64,000 nt of DNA from Vulcanimicrobiota bacterium (GTDB lineage Bacteria; Vulcanimicrobiota; Vulcanimicrobiia; Vulcanimicrobiales; Vulcanimicrobiaceae): positions 930,001 to 994,000 of the forward strand of contig PMSI01000001.1 of assembly GCA_003168375.1 (NCBI GenBank), written 5' to 3'. This document shows, piece after piece, positions 18,260 to 28,700 of the stretch; within the stretch, counting starts at the first letter, position 1; the number at the start of each line of letters is the position of its first letter. A program made the position numbers and the translations under genes. Under the pieces are notes generated by a model that had not been told where the DNA came from, did no database searches, and worked only from the letters and a program-made list of their open reading frames with translations.

Positions 18260-18263
<4 letters not shown>
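17490..18263 (-). CDS. lpxA: UDP-GlcNAc O-acyltransferase
   Basis: 257 aa left-handed beta-helix acyltransferase, first step of lipid A synthesis. Hexapeptide repeats run from VIHPSAIVHPNANIS onwards. AYGHVAHNCRVGNNVTMSN contains the catalytic His. The C-terminal helices (LKEAYKTIYQ...) are typical. I chose GTG at 18263 because it overlaps the fabZ stop (GTGA) and gives the family N-terminus. The longer in-frame reading upstream lies inside fabZ. Confidence 0.96.
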
Positions 18264-18733
<470 letters not shown>

Positions 18734-18749
18734 GGGGGTACGCTTTCTC

Positions 18750-19595
18750 TTAAGAGGTCGCGGAGACTGCGGTCGACTCGCCGTCGCCGTGACGGCGAAG
18801 CTCGCGCACCGCGGTGCAGTGCAGCTTGTGCCCGCTCTTGATCGCGATCACCTCGCACTGCGGGTACGCGCCGAGCAGTGCGAAGTCGCCGACCAGGTCG
18901 AGGATCTTGTGTCGGGCGGGCTCGTTCGGGTCGCGAAGCGGTGTGAGCGGTCCATCGGGCCCGAACACGACCGCGTTCTCGAGCGTCCCGCCCTGCGCGA
19001 GGCCGCGTCTGACCAGCGCCTCGACCTCGTGGAGGAAGCCGAAGGTCCGGTTCGGGGCCACCTCCCGGACGTAGGATTCCGGCGCGATCTCGGCCTCGAC
19101 GTACTGGGCCCCGATCGGCGCCGGATAGTCGACGGTCATCCGCACCCGGAACGACGACGCCGGCGCGACGATCAGCAGCTTGTCGCCGTCGCGAAAGACG
19201 CGCGGCTCGGTCGGGATCCAGCGGATCCGCGGCTCGTGCAGGGTCGCGAGGCCAACCGCCTCGACGGCGTCGGCGAAGACCTTCGCGCTGCCGTCCGCGA
19301 CCGGGATCTCCGGCCCGTCGACGGCGATCAGGGCGTTGTCGACCCCGCAGCCCAGCAGCGCCGAGAGCAGGTGCTCGACCGTCGACACCCGGTGCTCGCC
19401 GCAGCCCAGCACCGTCGCGCGGACCGTCTCGACGACGTAATCGCCGCGCGCGGGGAATTCGACCGCGTCGTTCAGGCGGAAACGGAGGCCGTGGCCGGCC
19501 GGGGCCGGGAGGACGCGAACACGGGCCGGGGCGCCGGTGTGGAGGCCGGCGCCTTCGAACGCGATCGCGTCGCGCAACGTCGTCTGGTACTGCAC
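18750..19595 (-). CDS. lpxC: UDP-3-O-acyl-GlcNAc deacetylase
   Basis: 281 aa zinc deacetylase, committed step of lipid A synthesis. QTTLRDAIAFEGAGLHTG is the typical N-terminus. STVEHLLSALLGCGVDNALI contains a zinc His, RHKILDLVGDFALLG the zinc His and Asp, and IKSGHKLH the catalytic His. No FabZ fusion is present. It starts 6 bases after the lpxD stop. Full length and complete. Confidence 0.97.
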   Translation of the reverse strand: MQYQTTLRDAIAFEGAGLHTGAPARVRVLPAPAGHGLRFRLNDAVEFPARGDYVVETVRATVLGCGEHRVSTVEHLLSALLGCGVDNALIAVDGPEIPVADGSAKVFADAVEAVGLATLHEPRIRWIPTEPRVFRDGDKLLIVAPASSFRVRMTVDYPAPIGAQYVEAEIAPESYVREVAPNRTFGFLHEVEALVRRGLAQGGTLENAVVFGPDGPLTPLRDPNEPARHKILDLVGDFALLGAYPQCEVIAIKSGHKLHCTAVRELRRHGDGESTAVSATS

Positions 19596-19601
19596 GTGGC
19601 T

Positions 19602-20633
19602 TTAGGGTGGATCGCGCTTTTCAAGGGCATCGACCCGAGCGTTCAGCTTCGGCAGGCGCCGGATGTACGCCTGGAGCCGCACGTGGTCGCGGTGGTTCTG
19701 GGCGGGCTGACCGCTGACGAAGGCGCCGTCGGGGACGTCGCCCCAGACGTGCGAGGCTCCGCCGATCGTGACCCGGTCACCGATCGTCGTGTGGCCCGGG
19801 AAGAGCGCCGAGCCGGCGATCCGGCCGTAGTCACCGATCGTGGTCGTCCCGGCCAGGCCGGCGAACGCCGCGATCGCGGTGTGCCGTCCGATGCGCGCGT
19901 TGTGCCCGATCTGGCACAGGTTGTCGATCTTCGTCCCGGTCCCGATCGAGGTGACCCCGGTCTGCGCCCGGTCGACGCAGGTGTTCGCCCCGATCTCGAC
20001 GTCGTCGCCGAGCGTCACGATTCCGACCTGCGGGATCTTGACCAGGCGCCCGTCGAGAAACGCCCAGCCGAAGCCGTCGCTGCCGATGACGGCGCCGGCC
20101 TGCAGCACGACGCGGTCGCCCGCGACGCAGCGGTCCGCCAAATAGGCGCGCGGGTGGAACAGGCAGTCAGCACCGGCCACGGCGTCGGCGCCAAGGACGA
20201 CGCCGGCCTGGAGCACGCTGCGGTCGCCGACGCGCGTCCGCGCCCCGATCGCGACGTGCGGGCCGATCCAGACGTCCTCGCCGATCTGCGCGCTGACGTC
20301 GACGGCAGCGGTCGGGTGGACGAACGGGCCCTGCGGGCGCGGCGGCTCGAGCGCCGCCAGCAGTGCGGCGAGCGCGACGCGCGCCGACGGGACCGCGAGG
20401 ACCGGCTTCGGATACGCCGTGCCGTCTGCGAGCAGCGCCTCGTCGGTCAGCACCGCGGCCGCGCGCGACTCGAGCGCGGTCCGCAGGTAGCGCTCGTCGA
20501 CCGCGAAGGTCAGCGCGCCGGGGCCTGCCTCGTCGATCGCGCTGACGCGCTCGATCACGACGTCCGGATCGCCGACGACGCGCCCGCCGACGGTCTCGGC
20601 AAGCTCCCCGAGCGTGCCGAGAGAACCGATCAT
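19602..20633 (-). CDS. lpxD: UDP-3-O-acylglucosamine N-acyltransferase
   Basis: 343 aa. The N-terminal uridine-binding domain (IGSLGTLGELAETVGGRVVGD) is followed by a left-handed beta-helix with many hexapeptide repeats. The catalytic-His region is IDNLCQIGHNARIGRHTAIA. A C-terminal helix (LQAYIRRLPKLNARVDALEKRD) completes it. It adds the N-linked 3-hydroxyacyl chain after LpxC. The ATG overlaps the upstream ompH stop (ATGA), coupling lipid A synthesis to the outer-membrane protein genes. Confidence 0.96.
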   Translation of the reverse strand: MIGSLGTLGELAETVGGRVVGDPDVVIERVSAIDEAGPGALTFAVDERYLRTALESRAAAVLTDEALLADGTAYPKPVLAVPSARVALAALLAALEPPRPQGPFVHPTAAVDVSAQIGEDVWIGPHVAIGARTRVGDRSVLQAGVVLGADAVAGADCLFHPRAYLADRCVAGDRVVLQAGAVIGSDGFGWAFLDGRLVKIPQVGIVTLGDDVEIGANTCVDRAQTGVTSIGTGTKIDNLCQIGHNARIGRHTAIAAFAGLAGTTTIGDYGRIAGSALFPGHTTIGDRVTIGGASHVWGDVPDGAFVSGQPAQNHRDHVRLQAYIRRLPKLNARVDALEKRDPP

Positions 20634-21046
20634 GGCGAGGGGCTCGGTTTTTCTACGATCTTGAGAATCTTCTCGACGTCCGGCGTGATGTCGACGCCGC
20701 CGTAGCCGACGTACTGGCGGGTGAGGACGTAGGTCAGGTGCTTGTCGGCGGCAACCTGCTTCGCAGCCGTGCTCACGTCCCCGCTGAGCTCGCTCTGCGC
20801 CTGCGCGAAGCGCTGCTGGAGCTGGGCGCGCGCACGCGCTTTGTCGCCGGCGGACCGGTTCGAGCGCTCGATGGTCTGCGCGTCGTTCGCGAGCTGGTTC
20901 TGATAGTTCTGGAACTTCGGCCAGTTCTGCGAGATCCGCTGGACGTCGACGAGTCCGATGTTGCTCTGCGGCGCGTTGTTGCAGGCGCAGAGCAAAGCGA
21001 ACAGCGTGGTGACGAGGAGGGCGCGGAGGCCCGGATTCGTGGTCAT
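20630..21046 (-). CDS. Short OmpH/Skp-like lipoprotein
   Basis: 138 aa. The lipobox LLCAC predicts lipid anchoring. IGLVDVQRISQNWPKFQNYQNQL is the OmpH start, followed by a helical-hairpin region (RAQLQQRFAQAQSELSGDV) and the terminal VGYGGVDITPDVEKILK. Skp-type chaperones hold unfolded outer-membrane proteins. Third of three OmpH-type genes between bamA and lpxD, overlapping its neighbours on both sides (ATGA). Confidence 0.85.
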   Translation of the reverse strand: MTTNPGLRALLVTTLFALLCACNNAPQSNIGLVDVQRISQNWPKFQNYQNQLANDAQTIERSNRSAGDKARARAQLQQRFAQAQSELSGDVSTAAKQVAADKHLTYVLTRQYVGYGGVDITPDVEKILKIVEKPSPSP

Positions 21047-22401
21047 TCGTGCAGACTTTCGATATCTTTGAGAGCGTCCGGCGTGAGATCGACTCCGCCG
21101 GCCGGTGCGACGACGTTGGTCAGGACGACCGCGATCCCGCGCTGCTGCGCGATCAGGCGGACTTCGCGATCGATCTGGGCGACCATTTGGTCGTACAGGT
21201 CGTCGCGCTTCTTGCGGAGCGACGCGATCTGCGCCTGCGCCCCTTGCTGCGAGGCTCCTTCGATGCCGTGCAGCTCGGCATACCGGCGTGAGAGATCGTG
21301 GCGCGTCTTCTCGAAATCAGCGATCGTCGTTTTGGCGTCGTCCTGGAAGCGCCGCTGGTAGTCGCTGTGGAGCTGCTCGATCCGCGCGCGCAGAGCGGGC
21401 GGAAGGTTCGGGTTGATCTGCTGCTGAGGCTTCCCGTTGATGAGTCTCGTGCGAACGACCGGTCCGGTCGCGATCTGCTTCGAAAGCGACTGCTGGCGCT
21501 GCGTGAGCGAGCCGATCGAGCGCTTCCGAATCGACGCCACCTGCGCGTTGAGGTCGCCCTGGACTTGGTCGTGGAGCTGCGCCAGCAGCGCGGAGAGCGA
21601 CTGCTGGTCGCGATTGCGCTGTGCGGCAAGTGCGTCCGCCTCTTTGCGGTCGAGCGCGGCCAGCTGCTTCTGCGCGTCGTCACGGGCCGCATCGTCGAGC
21701 GCGAGCGAAGAGAGCTTCGTGCGCAGCGCGAGCCGCTGCGGTGCGTCTTCGTTCGCCATCTTCAGCGAGAGGGCCGACTCTTTCGACTGGACCTCTTCGA
21801 CCTTGGCACGGTAGCTCCGGGCGGCGCGGTCGCTCAGCGCTTTCTGGACGGCGGCGATCTGCGCGTCATCCTGCTTCGTCAGGTTCGCGCGGTAGGACTC
21901 GAAGTCACGCCGCGCCTGCGAGCTGACGCCGCTCTGCTGCTGCTGCGCGGTCGCGTTGACGCTGCCGGCGATTTGGGTCGCGCTCGGACCGCTCTGACCG
22001 GCGCCGCGCATCGCGGCGGCGATCGCCGCCGCTTCTTGCTGCTGGTACTGCTGCTGCTTCTGACCCAGGAGCTTCTGGGTACGCTCGGCCGCGTCGCGGA
22101 GCTCCTTCTGGAGCGCGCGCTCGCGCTCGGCGAGATGCGGATCGGTGCGCGCGAGCTGCGGCGCCGTCGCGGTGAGGTCGAACGCCTGGATGCTGCGGTC
22201 GTAGCGCGAGAGCTGATCGTAGAGCGGATGCTTCTGCACCAGCTCCTCCATCCGTACGTAGCCGACGGCCCCCGACCCGGAGGCTGCTGGACCGGGCTGC
22301 GACGCCGAATGCGAACACCCCGGCAGCAAGAGAAAGGCAAGCACGGCCGTCGCGGTAACGCGGCGGCCGTGACGGCTTCCGCGGAACGCGGAAGCCGTCA
22401 C
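21043..22401 (-). CDS. Large OmpH/Skp-like lipoprotein
   Basis: 452 aa. The lipobox is LLLPGC and the body is long, Gln/Ala/Arg-rich and coiled-coil-prone (about 60-400). It starts with the OmpH-like VGYVRMEELVQKHPLYDQLSRYD and ends in a second OmpH-like tail (QIDREVRLIAQQRGIAVVLTNV, APAGGVDLTPDALKDIE). It is about three times normal Skp length. GTG at 22401 overlaps the upstream stop (GTGA) and gives the lipoprotein signal. Probably an enlarged periplasmic chaperone or spacer. Confidence 0.8.
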   Translation of the reverse strand: MTASAFRGSRHGRRVTATAVLAFLLLPGCSHSASQPGPAASGSGAVGYVRMEELVQKHPLYDQLSRYDRSIQAFDLTATAPQLARTDPHLAERERALQKELRDAAERTQKLLGQKQQQYQQQEAAAIAAAMRGAGQSGPSATQIAGSVNATAQQQQSGVSSQARRDFESYRANLTKQDDAQIAAVQKALSDRAARSYRAKVEEVQSKESALSLKMANEDAPQRLALRTKLSSLALDDAARDDAQKQLAALDRKEADALAAQRNRDQQSLSALLAQLHDQVQGDLNAQVASIRKRSIGSLTQRQQSLSKQIATGPVVRTRLINGKPQQQINPNLPPALRARIEQLHSDYQRRFQDDAKTTIADFEKTRHDLSRRYAELHGIEGASQQGAQAQIASLRKKRDDLYDQMVAQIDREVRLIAQQRGIAVVLTNVVAPAGGVDLTPDALKDIESLHE

Positions 22402-23207
22402 TTCAGTTTTTCGGTGACGTCTTTGGTGATGTCGGTGCCGCCGAAGACGATGTTGCCCTTGTCGACGACCAGGATCAGGCCCTTGCTTTTCGCGATGTCG
22501 GAGATCGCGTTGCGCGTCGAGTCGACCATCGGCTTCAGCGACTGGGTCTGCTTGTCGTCGAGCGTCTTGCGGTAGTCCTTGAGGATCGCGTCGCGGTCCG
22601 CGTCGGTCTTGGCGGTCTTGAGCTTGTCGGCCGCCGCTTTGTCCTGCTCGTTCTTGAACTTGACGAACGCGTCGGTCGCGGCCTTGACCCTCGGCGTCTG
22701 GTCGATCGCCGCTTGATCGACGTATCCGACCTTGGAGGGCGGCGGCGTCGAGACCGGCGGGACCGGATCGCCGACGCTGCTCAGCAAATCGCGGACGCTG
22801 CTCGTGATGTCCTGGCCGCCGAAGACGACGATGCGCTTGTCGACCACGACCGAGAGGTTCTTCGACGACGCGACGGACGCGATCGCGATCTGCGCCTTGT
22901 TGAACAGCGGACCGAAGAGTTGCCGCTGCTTGTCGGCCATCTTCGACTGGAACTCCGCGGCCAGCTTCTGCTGATCGCCCTGCGAGGCGTGCTGCGCCCG
23001 GCCGATGTACTGCTTGCGCAGCGAGTTGCCGTAGTCGTTGAGCTGTTTGTTCGCGATCTGAAACGACGGCAGCGCGGCGAGCGCCGCCTGGTCGAGCGAT
23101 CCGATGTCCGTGACGTCCGTAGCGCCGATCGCCGGCGCCGAGACGATCGCGGCGCCGAGCGCAAACGCGAGCGCGGCAGCGCGGCCGCGCGTGAAGGGGT
23201 TGTTCAT
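22398..23207 (-). CDS. Tandem OmpH/Skp periplasmic protein
   Basis: 269 aa with a cleavable signal peptide (about 1-29, ends AIGA). It holds two OmpH-like units. The first ends LSVVVDKRIVVFGGQDITSSV; the second starts KVGYVDQAAIDQTPRVK and ends LILVVDKGNIVFGGTDITKDV. Each has the helical-hairpin pattern of Skp. It probably escorts BamA substrates through the periplasm. It starts 2 bases after bamA, so co-expression is very likely. Confidence 0.88.
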   Translation of the reverse strand: MNNPFTRGRAAALAFALGAAIVSAPAIGATDVTDIGSLDQAALAALPSFQIANKQLNDYGNSLRKQYIGRAQHASQGDQQKLAAEFQSKMADKQRQLFGPLFNKAQIAIASVASSKNLSVVVDKRIVVFGGQDITSSVRDLLSSVGDPVPPVSTPPPSKVGYVDQAAIDQTPRVKAATDAFVKFKNEQDKAAADKLKTAKTDADRDAILKDYRKTLDDKQTQSLKPMVDSTRNAISDIAKSKGLILVVDKGNIVFGGTDITKDVTEKLK

Positions 23208-23209
23208 AA

Positions 23210-25600
23210 CTAAAAGCTCTGTCCGATTCCGAACGAGGTATGCGTGCCTTGGCTTCCCTTCGCAAAGTCCAAACGGATCGTGCGAAGCCCGAGCTGCGGG
23301 ACATCGAATCGGAGACCGACCCCGATGTCGCTGTGGAACGAGTACCGGTTGAGGTCGAAGGTGGTGGTCGTCATCCCGGAAGCGTCGGTCGAGGACGACT
23401 TGCCGCCGCGAATGCGCGTACCGCCGCTCTCGGCGAACCCGACCACCGCGAACTTGCGATCCTGCGTGAGCGGGAGGCGCAGCTCCATCTGCCCCAGCAG
23501 GATGTCGGTTCCGTAGAACGGGTCCGAATACCCGCGCAGATCCTGGTCGGAGAAGATGAACAGCTTGTTGGTCGGGATGGCGCCGGTCGAGATCCCAGCC
23601 CGGCCGTGGAACCCGAGCGTCGCGTTGCGCAGGATGGGGAAGAACTTCGCCCCGTCGACCGTGATCAGCTGGTAATTGAAATCCGATCCGAGGCTGTGGG
23701 TGCTAACCTCGTCGTTGACCGTCAGGTTGATCCCGCGCCGCGGGTTGAAGACGTCGTCGCGCGAGTCGGCGCCGGCACCCAACAGAAGGCTGCGGACCTT
23801 GTACGGGTGGGTGGAATCGATCTGCGCCAGCGACGGCGCGGTGACGCCGACGGCGGCGCTCGGGCTGTTGGGGTCGGCGCCCAGCAGCGTGTTGCTGGTC
23901 GGCGACGCGAGCGAGATAACGCTCTGCGTCGTCGGGAAGATGTAGCCGCTCGGCAGGTCGGCCGAGGCGGCGACTTGCTGGACGTTCGCGCCCGCCGAGA
24001 TGCGGAAGACGTCGGTCAGGCGGCGGCCGATGCTGACCGAGAGTCCGGTCGAGCGGGCCTTATAGGTCGAGACGACGCCGTCGACGACCTGGAACGTGGT
24101 CGGGTCCGTCGGCACGATCGTCACCGGGATCGGCCCACTGGTCGGGCACGCGCTCGAGGCGACCGCCGACGTCGTGCCGCTCGTGCACGCCAGGTAGACG
24201 GGATAGAAGTTCGTCTGCTGCTGGGTGAACAGGGTCGCGCCGAGGCTGTACTTCTGCGTTTTCTCGGTCTTGCCCAAATACGGGACGGTGACCGACAGGG
24301 AGGCGTCGGAGACGCGCGCGCCGCGCTCGAGGCGGATCGATCCGCCGTTCCCGGTCCCGTTGATGTTGTTCTGCTGGTACGAGAGCGTGCCGGTCAGCCC
24401 GGTCCCGGTCAGCCCGCCGGAGTAGCCGGCGCCGAGCGTCGCGGTCCCGGTGCGCTGCTCCTTGACCTGCCAGTTGACCGTGATCAGACCCGGGCGCTTG
24501 GGATCCGGGCCCGGCTTCGCCTGGAAGTCGATCTTCTCGAAGAAGCCCAGGTTGTTGAGCCGGTCGTAGTCGCGGCGCAGCCCGGAGTCGGTCACCACGT
24601 TGCCCGGTCGCAAGCGGAGCTCGCGCCGGATCACGTCATCGTGGGTCTTCGTGTTCCCGGTGATCTCGATCGCGCCGACGCGCAGGACGCTGATCGTGTA
24701 ACGCACGTCGGCGGTTCCGGCCTTCTGGTCGATCGTCGTCGGGTCGACGCCGGCTTCGACGTCGCCGAGCTTCAGGTCGTACTTTTCGTAGAGCGTCTTG
24801 AGCGCTTCGTAGTCTTTGTCGCGCTGGGCCTCGGAGTACGGCGTGCCGGGCTTCGTCACCAAGGCGGGGATGATGATGGAATTCGCGAGCAGCGGATCGG
24901 CGTCGGGCGCCGGGGTGATGATGATGTTGCGGACCGTCAGCCCTTCTTGGATCTTCAGCGTCAGGACGCCGTCGGCGCCGATGTTGACGTCGGTGACGTG
25001 CGAGGGCAGCTGGCCGCCGAAGCCGATCTTGTCGTAGTAGCTGTTGATCTTGAGGACGTCTTGCTGATAGGTCTTGATGTTGAAGACCTGGCCCGGCGCA
25101 GTGTCCATCAGCGCCAGTAGCGTGTCGGCCGAGACGCTCTTGTCGCCCTCGAACCGAATCGAGGTGACGACCGGGTTCTCGATGACGCGGAACGTGACGG
25201 CGACGCCGTCCGGCCGCTGCTTGATGATCGGCGGCGCCTGATCGGCGAAGAATCCGAGGTCGGCGATCGCGCGCAGATCCTGCTGCACGACGGCCGCGTC
25301 GAACGGGTCGCCGATCTTCGTCTTGACGACCGAGAGGATGCGGTCTGTGGGGATGTGTGCGTTGCCGGTCACGGAGACCGAGACCACGGTCGGAGCGGCC
25401 GGCGCGGAATACGCCGGCGGCATCATCAGACCGAGTAACGCGAGCACGGCAAGCACGACGTGAGGCGTGCGGCGGAACCGTTCGAACAAGCGGAAGACGT
25501 CCTTCGTACGAGATTTCGAAACCCGGCCCGCACCGTGGGCGACCGCCGAGCTGCAGCTATTGGGCGTAACGCGCCACGGTTCGTGCGCGTTCCCCGGCAC
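23210..25600 (-). CDS. bamA: Outer-membrane protein assembly factor BamA
   Basis: Up to 796 aa; Omp85 family insertase of beta-barrels. A signal peptide (around residues 45-66, ending AYS) is followed by about four POTRA domains (starting VVSVSVTGNAHI, VVTSIRFEGDK, VRNIIITPAP, VGAIEITGNTK). The C-terminal 16-stranded barrel contains LRGYSDPFYG (the RGF/RGY motif of Omp85) and ends GQSF. The N-terminus is uncertain: GTG at 25600 has no Shine-Dalgarno, and a TTG about 37 codons in is the other option that keeps a signal peptide. Confidence 0.95.
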   Translation of the reverse strand: MPGNAHEPWRVTPNSCSSAVAHGAGRVSKSRTKDVFRLFERFRRTPHVVLAVLALLGLMMPPAYSAPAAPTVVSVSVTGNAHIPTDRILSVVKTKIGDPFDAAVVQQDLRAIADLGFFADQAPPIIKQRPDGVAVTFRVIENPVVTSIRFEGDKSVSADTLLALMDTAPGQVFNIKTYQQDVLKINSYYDKIGFGGQLPSHVTDVNIGADGVLTLKIQEGLTVRNIIITPAPDADPLLANSIIIPALVTKPGTPYSEAQRDKDYEALKTLYEKYDLKLGDVEAGVDPTTIDQKAGTADVRYTISVLRVGAIEITGNTKTHDDVIRRELRLRPGNVVTDSGLRRDYDRLNNLGFFEKIDFQAKPGPDPKRPGLITVNWQVKEQRTGTATLGAGYSGGLTGTGLTGTLSYQQNNINGTGNGGSIRLERGARVSDASLSVTVPYLGKTEKTQKYSLGATLFTQQQTNFYPVYLACTSGTTSAVASSACPTSGPIPVTIVPTDPTTFQVVDGVVSTYKARSTGLSVSIGRRLTDVFRISAGANVQQVAASADLPSGYIFPTTQSVISLASPTSNTLLGADPNSPSAAVGVTAPSLAQIDSTHPYKVRSLLLGAGADSRDDVFNPRRGINLTVNDEVSTHSLGSDFNYQLITVDGAKFFPILRNATLGFHGRAGISTGAIPTNKLFIFSDQDLRGYSDPFYGTDILLGQMELRLPLTQDRKFAVVGFAESGGTRIRGGKSSSTDASGMTTTTFDLNRYSFHSDIGVGLRFDVPQLGLRTIRLDFAKGSQGTHTSFGIGQSF

Positions 25601-25669
25601 CAGGGTACGACACGCCCCCGTCAGGGCCTTTAGCGCGGCAGAGCAGCCAGGCTAGCGCCAGCGCGTCGC

Positions 25670-25756
25670 GCCACGAGCGAAGCCCGCTCGGCTTCGGCGC
25701 AGCCGAACGGCGCACAGCGCCACGGGCGCAGCCCGCTCGGCTTCGGCGGAGCCGAA
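25670..25756. repeat. Two-copy direct repeat, each copy a hairpin
   Basis: Two 38-base copies (25670-25707 and 25719-25756), about 90% identical. Each ends in CGGCTTCGGC-N3-GCCGAA, a self-pairing stem. They lie between the tamB stop (25761) and bamA. They could act as a transcript-stabilising or attenuating element between the two genes, or be a dispersed REP-like repeat. The remaining gap sequence (25601-25669) shows nothing clear. Confidence 0.7.
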
Positions 25757-25760
25757 GCCA

Positions 25761-28700
25761 TCATGGATATTTTCGGACGATCGAGAAGGTGAACCCTTGG
25801 CGGTTCGCCAGCGGCTGAATCCCTTTGAGCCGCTGGATGTAGGAATACGCCTGCGAGCCGTTGCCGCTGTTCGTGATCGCCGGGTTGCCGTTCTGGGTGA
25901 AGTAGCTGAACTGGACCGATGTCGTCGCGTCGGGACGCGCGGTGAACCCCGCCGAGGTCCGCACCGGGTTCGAGAGCGTCTGGCCGAAGCTCGCGTAGAC
26001 GTCGCGCTTGCCGAGCTGCTTGAGCGCGTTGTAGCCGATCCCGCCGCCGTAGTCGGTGGTGATCTCGAAGTCGGTCAGACCGAACCGCCCGGTGAACACG
26101 CGCTCGATCGGAGCCAGCCAGCGCTGCAAGAGCTGGCCGTTGAGGATCGAGAACGCCTCCTGGTTGAAGTTGATCACGCCCACCTGGTACGGCGTGACGC
26201 CGGGCGGCAACAGCGGGTTCGACTCGCCGGGCGCCCCCCGCAGCGTCGTCCCGTTCTGCTGCTGGCCGAAGTTGACCGCGCCGAAGAGCGACGCGTCGAG
26301 CAGCAGGCCGACGATCTGCTCCTGCGAGTACGGCGGGTTCGAGGCGTAGCTGATCGCCGATCCGGACCCCGCGGCAAGTTCGTCGGCCGGGCCGTTCACG
26401 GTGACCGTGATATCGGCGCTGCCGACGGCATTGCGGGACAGATCGGGATCGGGGTTCGTCACGTGGGCGTAGGCGCGCAGGTCGATGTACGGCAGCAGCC
26501 CGCTAGCGGGACTGAACGCCACCGACGCTTGCTGCACGCGGAACGCGCGGTTGTAGGTCGAGAAGATCCCGCCCGGCGTCGCGGTCAGCACGCCGGCGAG
26601 CTTCGGCGAGGCGAGGGTCCCGGTAAGATCGAGCGTCCCGGTCGTGCCGACGTCGATGTACGGTGACGACGCTTGGATGCGCACGTTCTTCCCCGCGTGC
26701 GCGGCGACGTCGAAGCTCAGGGCGAGAGGCAGGCCGCCGGTGACGCCCCCGCCCGTGCCGCCGCTCGCGCTGCGGTAGATCGAGAGGATCGGGATCGATG
26801 CGTTGCTGACGGTCAGGTCCCCGGAGAGCAGCGGGATCCCGGTTCCGCTGTGCAGTTGCAGCGCGCCGTCGAGCGTCCCGCGCCCGAACTGCGGCGAGTC
26901 GACCTTCGCGCCGTGCGCGGTCAGCGCGATCGCGTAGTTGTTCGTGTGGACCTCGGGGAACGGCAGGTCGAGCCGTCCCCTGCCGTCGAGGGTTCCGCCG
27001 CCGACGTTCGCGTGCAGTGCCTGGAGCGCGACGCTGGTCCCCGAGAACGCCAGCTGCGCGTCGGCGTTGGTGATCGCGGCGCGGTCGAGCGCCGAGACGT
27101 ACAGGCCGTGCGAGAGCGCGACCGTGCCGACCACGCTGGGTGCTCGAACGGTGCCTTCGATCGCTAGCCGGCCGTCGAGGGTGCCGCCGAGCTTCGTCTG
27201 CGGTCCGGGGACGAACGGCGCGAACGGCGCAAGGTCGAGCGCGGTCAGCCCCAGCGTGAACGAAACCGGCGCATCAAGGGGGACGCTGAGCGGCCGCAGC
27301 GAGACGGGGAGCGACCCAGTCACCAAGATGTTGCCCTTCTCGAACGTCGCCTCGGCGTCTTTGACGAGCAGCATCTTTCCGTCGTAGCCGACGTTGCCGA
27401 GAACGTGCGCGATCGCCAGCGACGCGTAGCGCGCGTTCGTCATCTCGAAACCGATCGTCGCGCGCGGCTGGGCGAACGTTCCGGCGATGAGCGCGTTCGC
27501 TTGAATCGCGCCGCCGACGTCGTACCGCGGTCCCTTCGGGAAGAGCGCGACGAGTGCTTTGGCGACGTCGGGCGACTCGGTGTGGATCGAGAGTGCGAGC
27601 GGCTCGCCGGCCGCGAGCCCGAACGCGCCGCTGGCGTCGAAGTGCGCGAAGCCGAGATCGAGGCTCGTGTTCGTCAGCGCAATGCGCGCGCCGTCGCTGC
27701 GCGCGTGCGCGGTCGCCGCGACGACTTTGTAGCCGAACAGCGAGCCGTTCGCCAGAGACGCCTCGCCGTTCACACCCAGGCGCGGCCATTGGCCGGCCAG
27801 CGTTCCGCTCGCGTCGACCTCTCCGAGGACCGGCGCGGTGATGCCGAACGGCGGCAGCCAGGTCGCGAGGTCGACGTGCTGCGCCTGCACCGTCGCGCGA
27901 TAGGTCGCGCGCTCGAACGCGCGCACCGAATCGCCGGAGGCTGCGACGACGGTCCCGTTCGCGCGCAGCACGCCGTGCGAGCCGTGCACGTTCAATGCGG
28001 CGGTGACCGCGCCGCCGCGCTGCGACCACGTCGCGTCGGTGGTGCCCAACGCAAAGCGCCGATACCGGAAGTCGCGCACGTTCATGCGCCCCGACGTGCG
28101 CGTCGTCGCACCGTCGTTCGCGAACATCAGCGCGACCGGCCCGCGCCCGTCGAGCGTCTCGGCTTCGTCGAAGTAGTCGTCGAAGTCGGCTAAGTTCGCA
28201 TCGGCGCTGCGCACGTCGACCGAGAAGGCGCGGCGCGCGATCGAGATCGCGGCGTCGAGCTTCGCGTTGGTCGTGCCGACGGTGACCACGCCGTCGCTCG
28301 CGGTCAACGAGCTCGGCGTGATCGCCACACCGGCGCGCGCGTCGCGGAAGGCGAGCCCGTTGTACGATCCCTCGGAAACGGCGACGCCGCCCGCGAGGCG
28401 CGGACGCGCGCCGTTTCCGCCGATCCGAAGCTGCGCAGCGAAGCTGCCTTCGAGGTACTTCACCGGCAAGCGCAGCGCGCGGCGCATCTCGCCGACGTCG
28501 CCGATCGGCACGCGCGCGGAGAGATCGTACGCCAGCGCGCTCGGACCGGTCGTCCCGATCCCGCCGACGTTCCCGTTGAACGTGCCGTACGTCGCGCCGA
28601 ACGCGGCGACGCCGCTGCGGATGCGCGCGGTGCCGTCGGTCAGCGTCAGATCGGCGTCGCCGCTGACCGGGAATCCGGACGCGACGCCGCCGTCGAGCGA

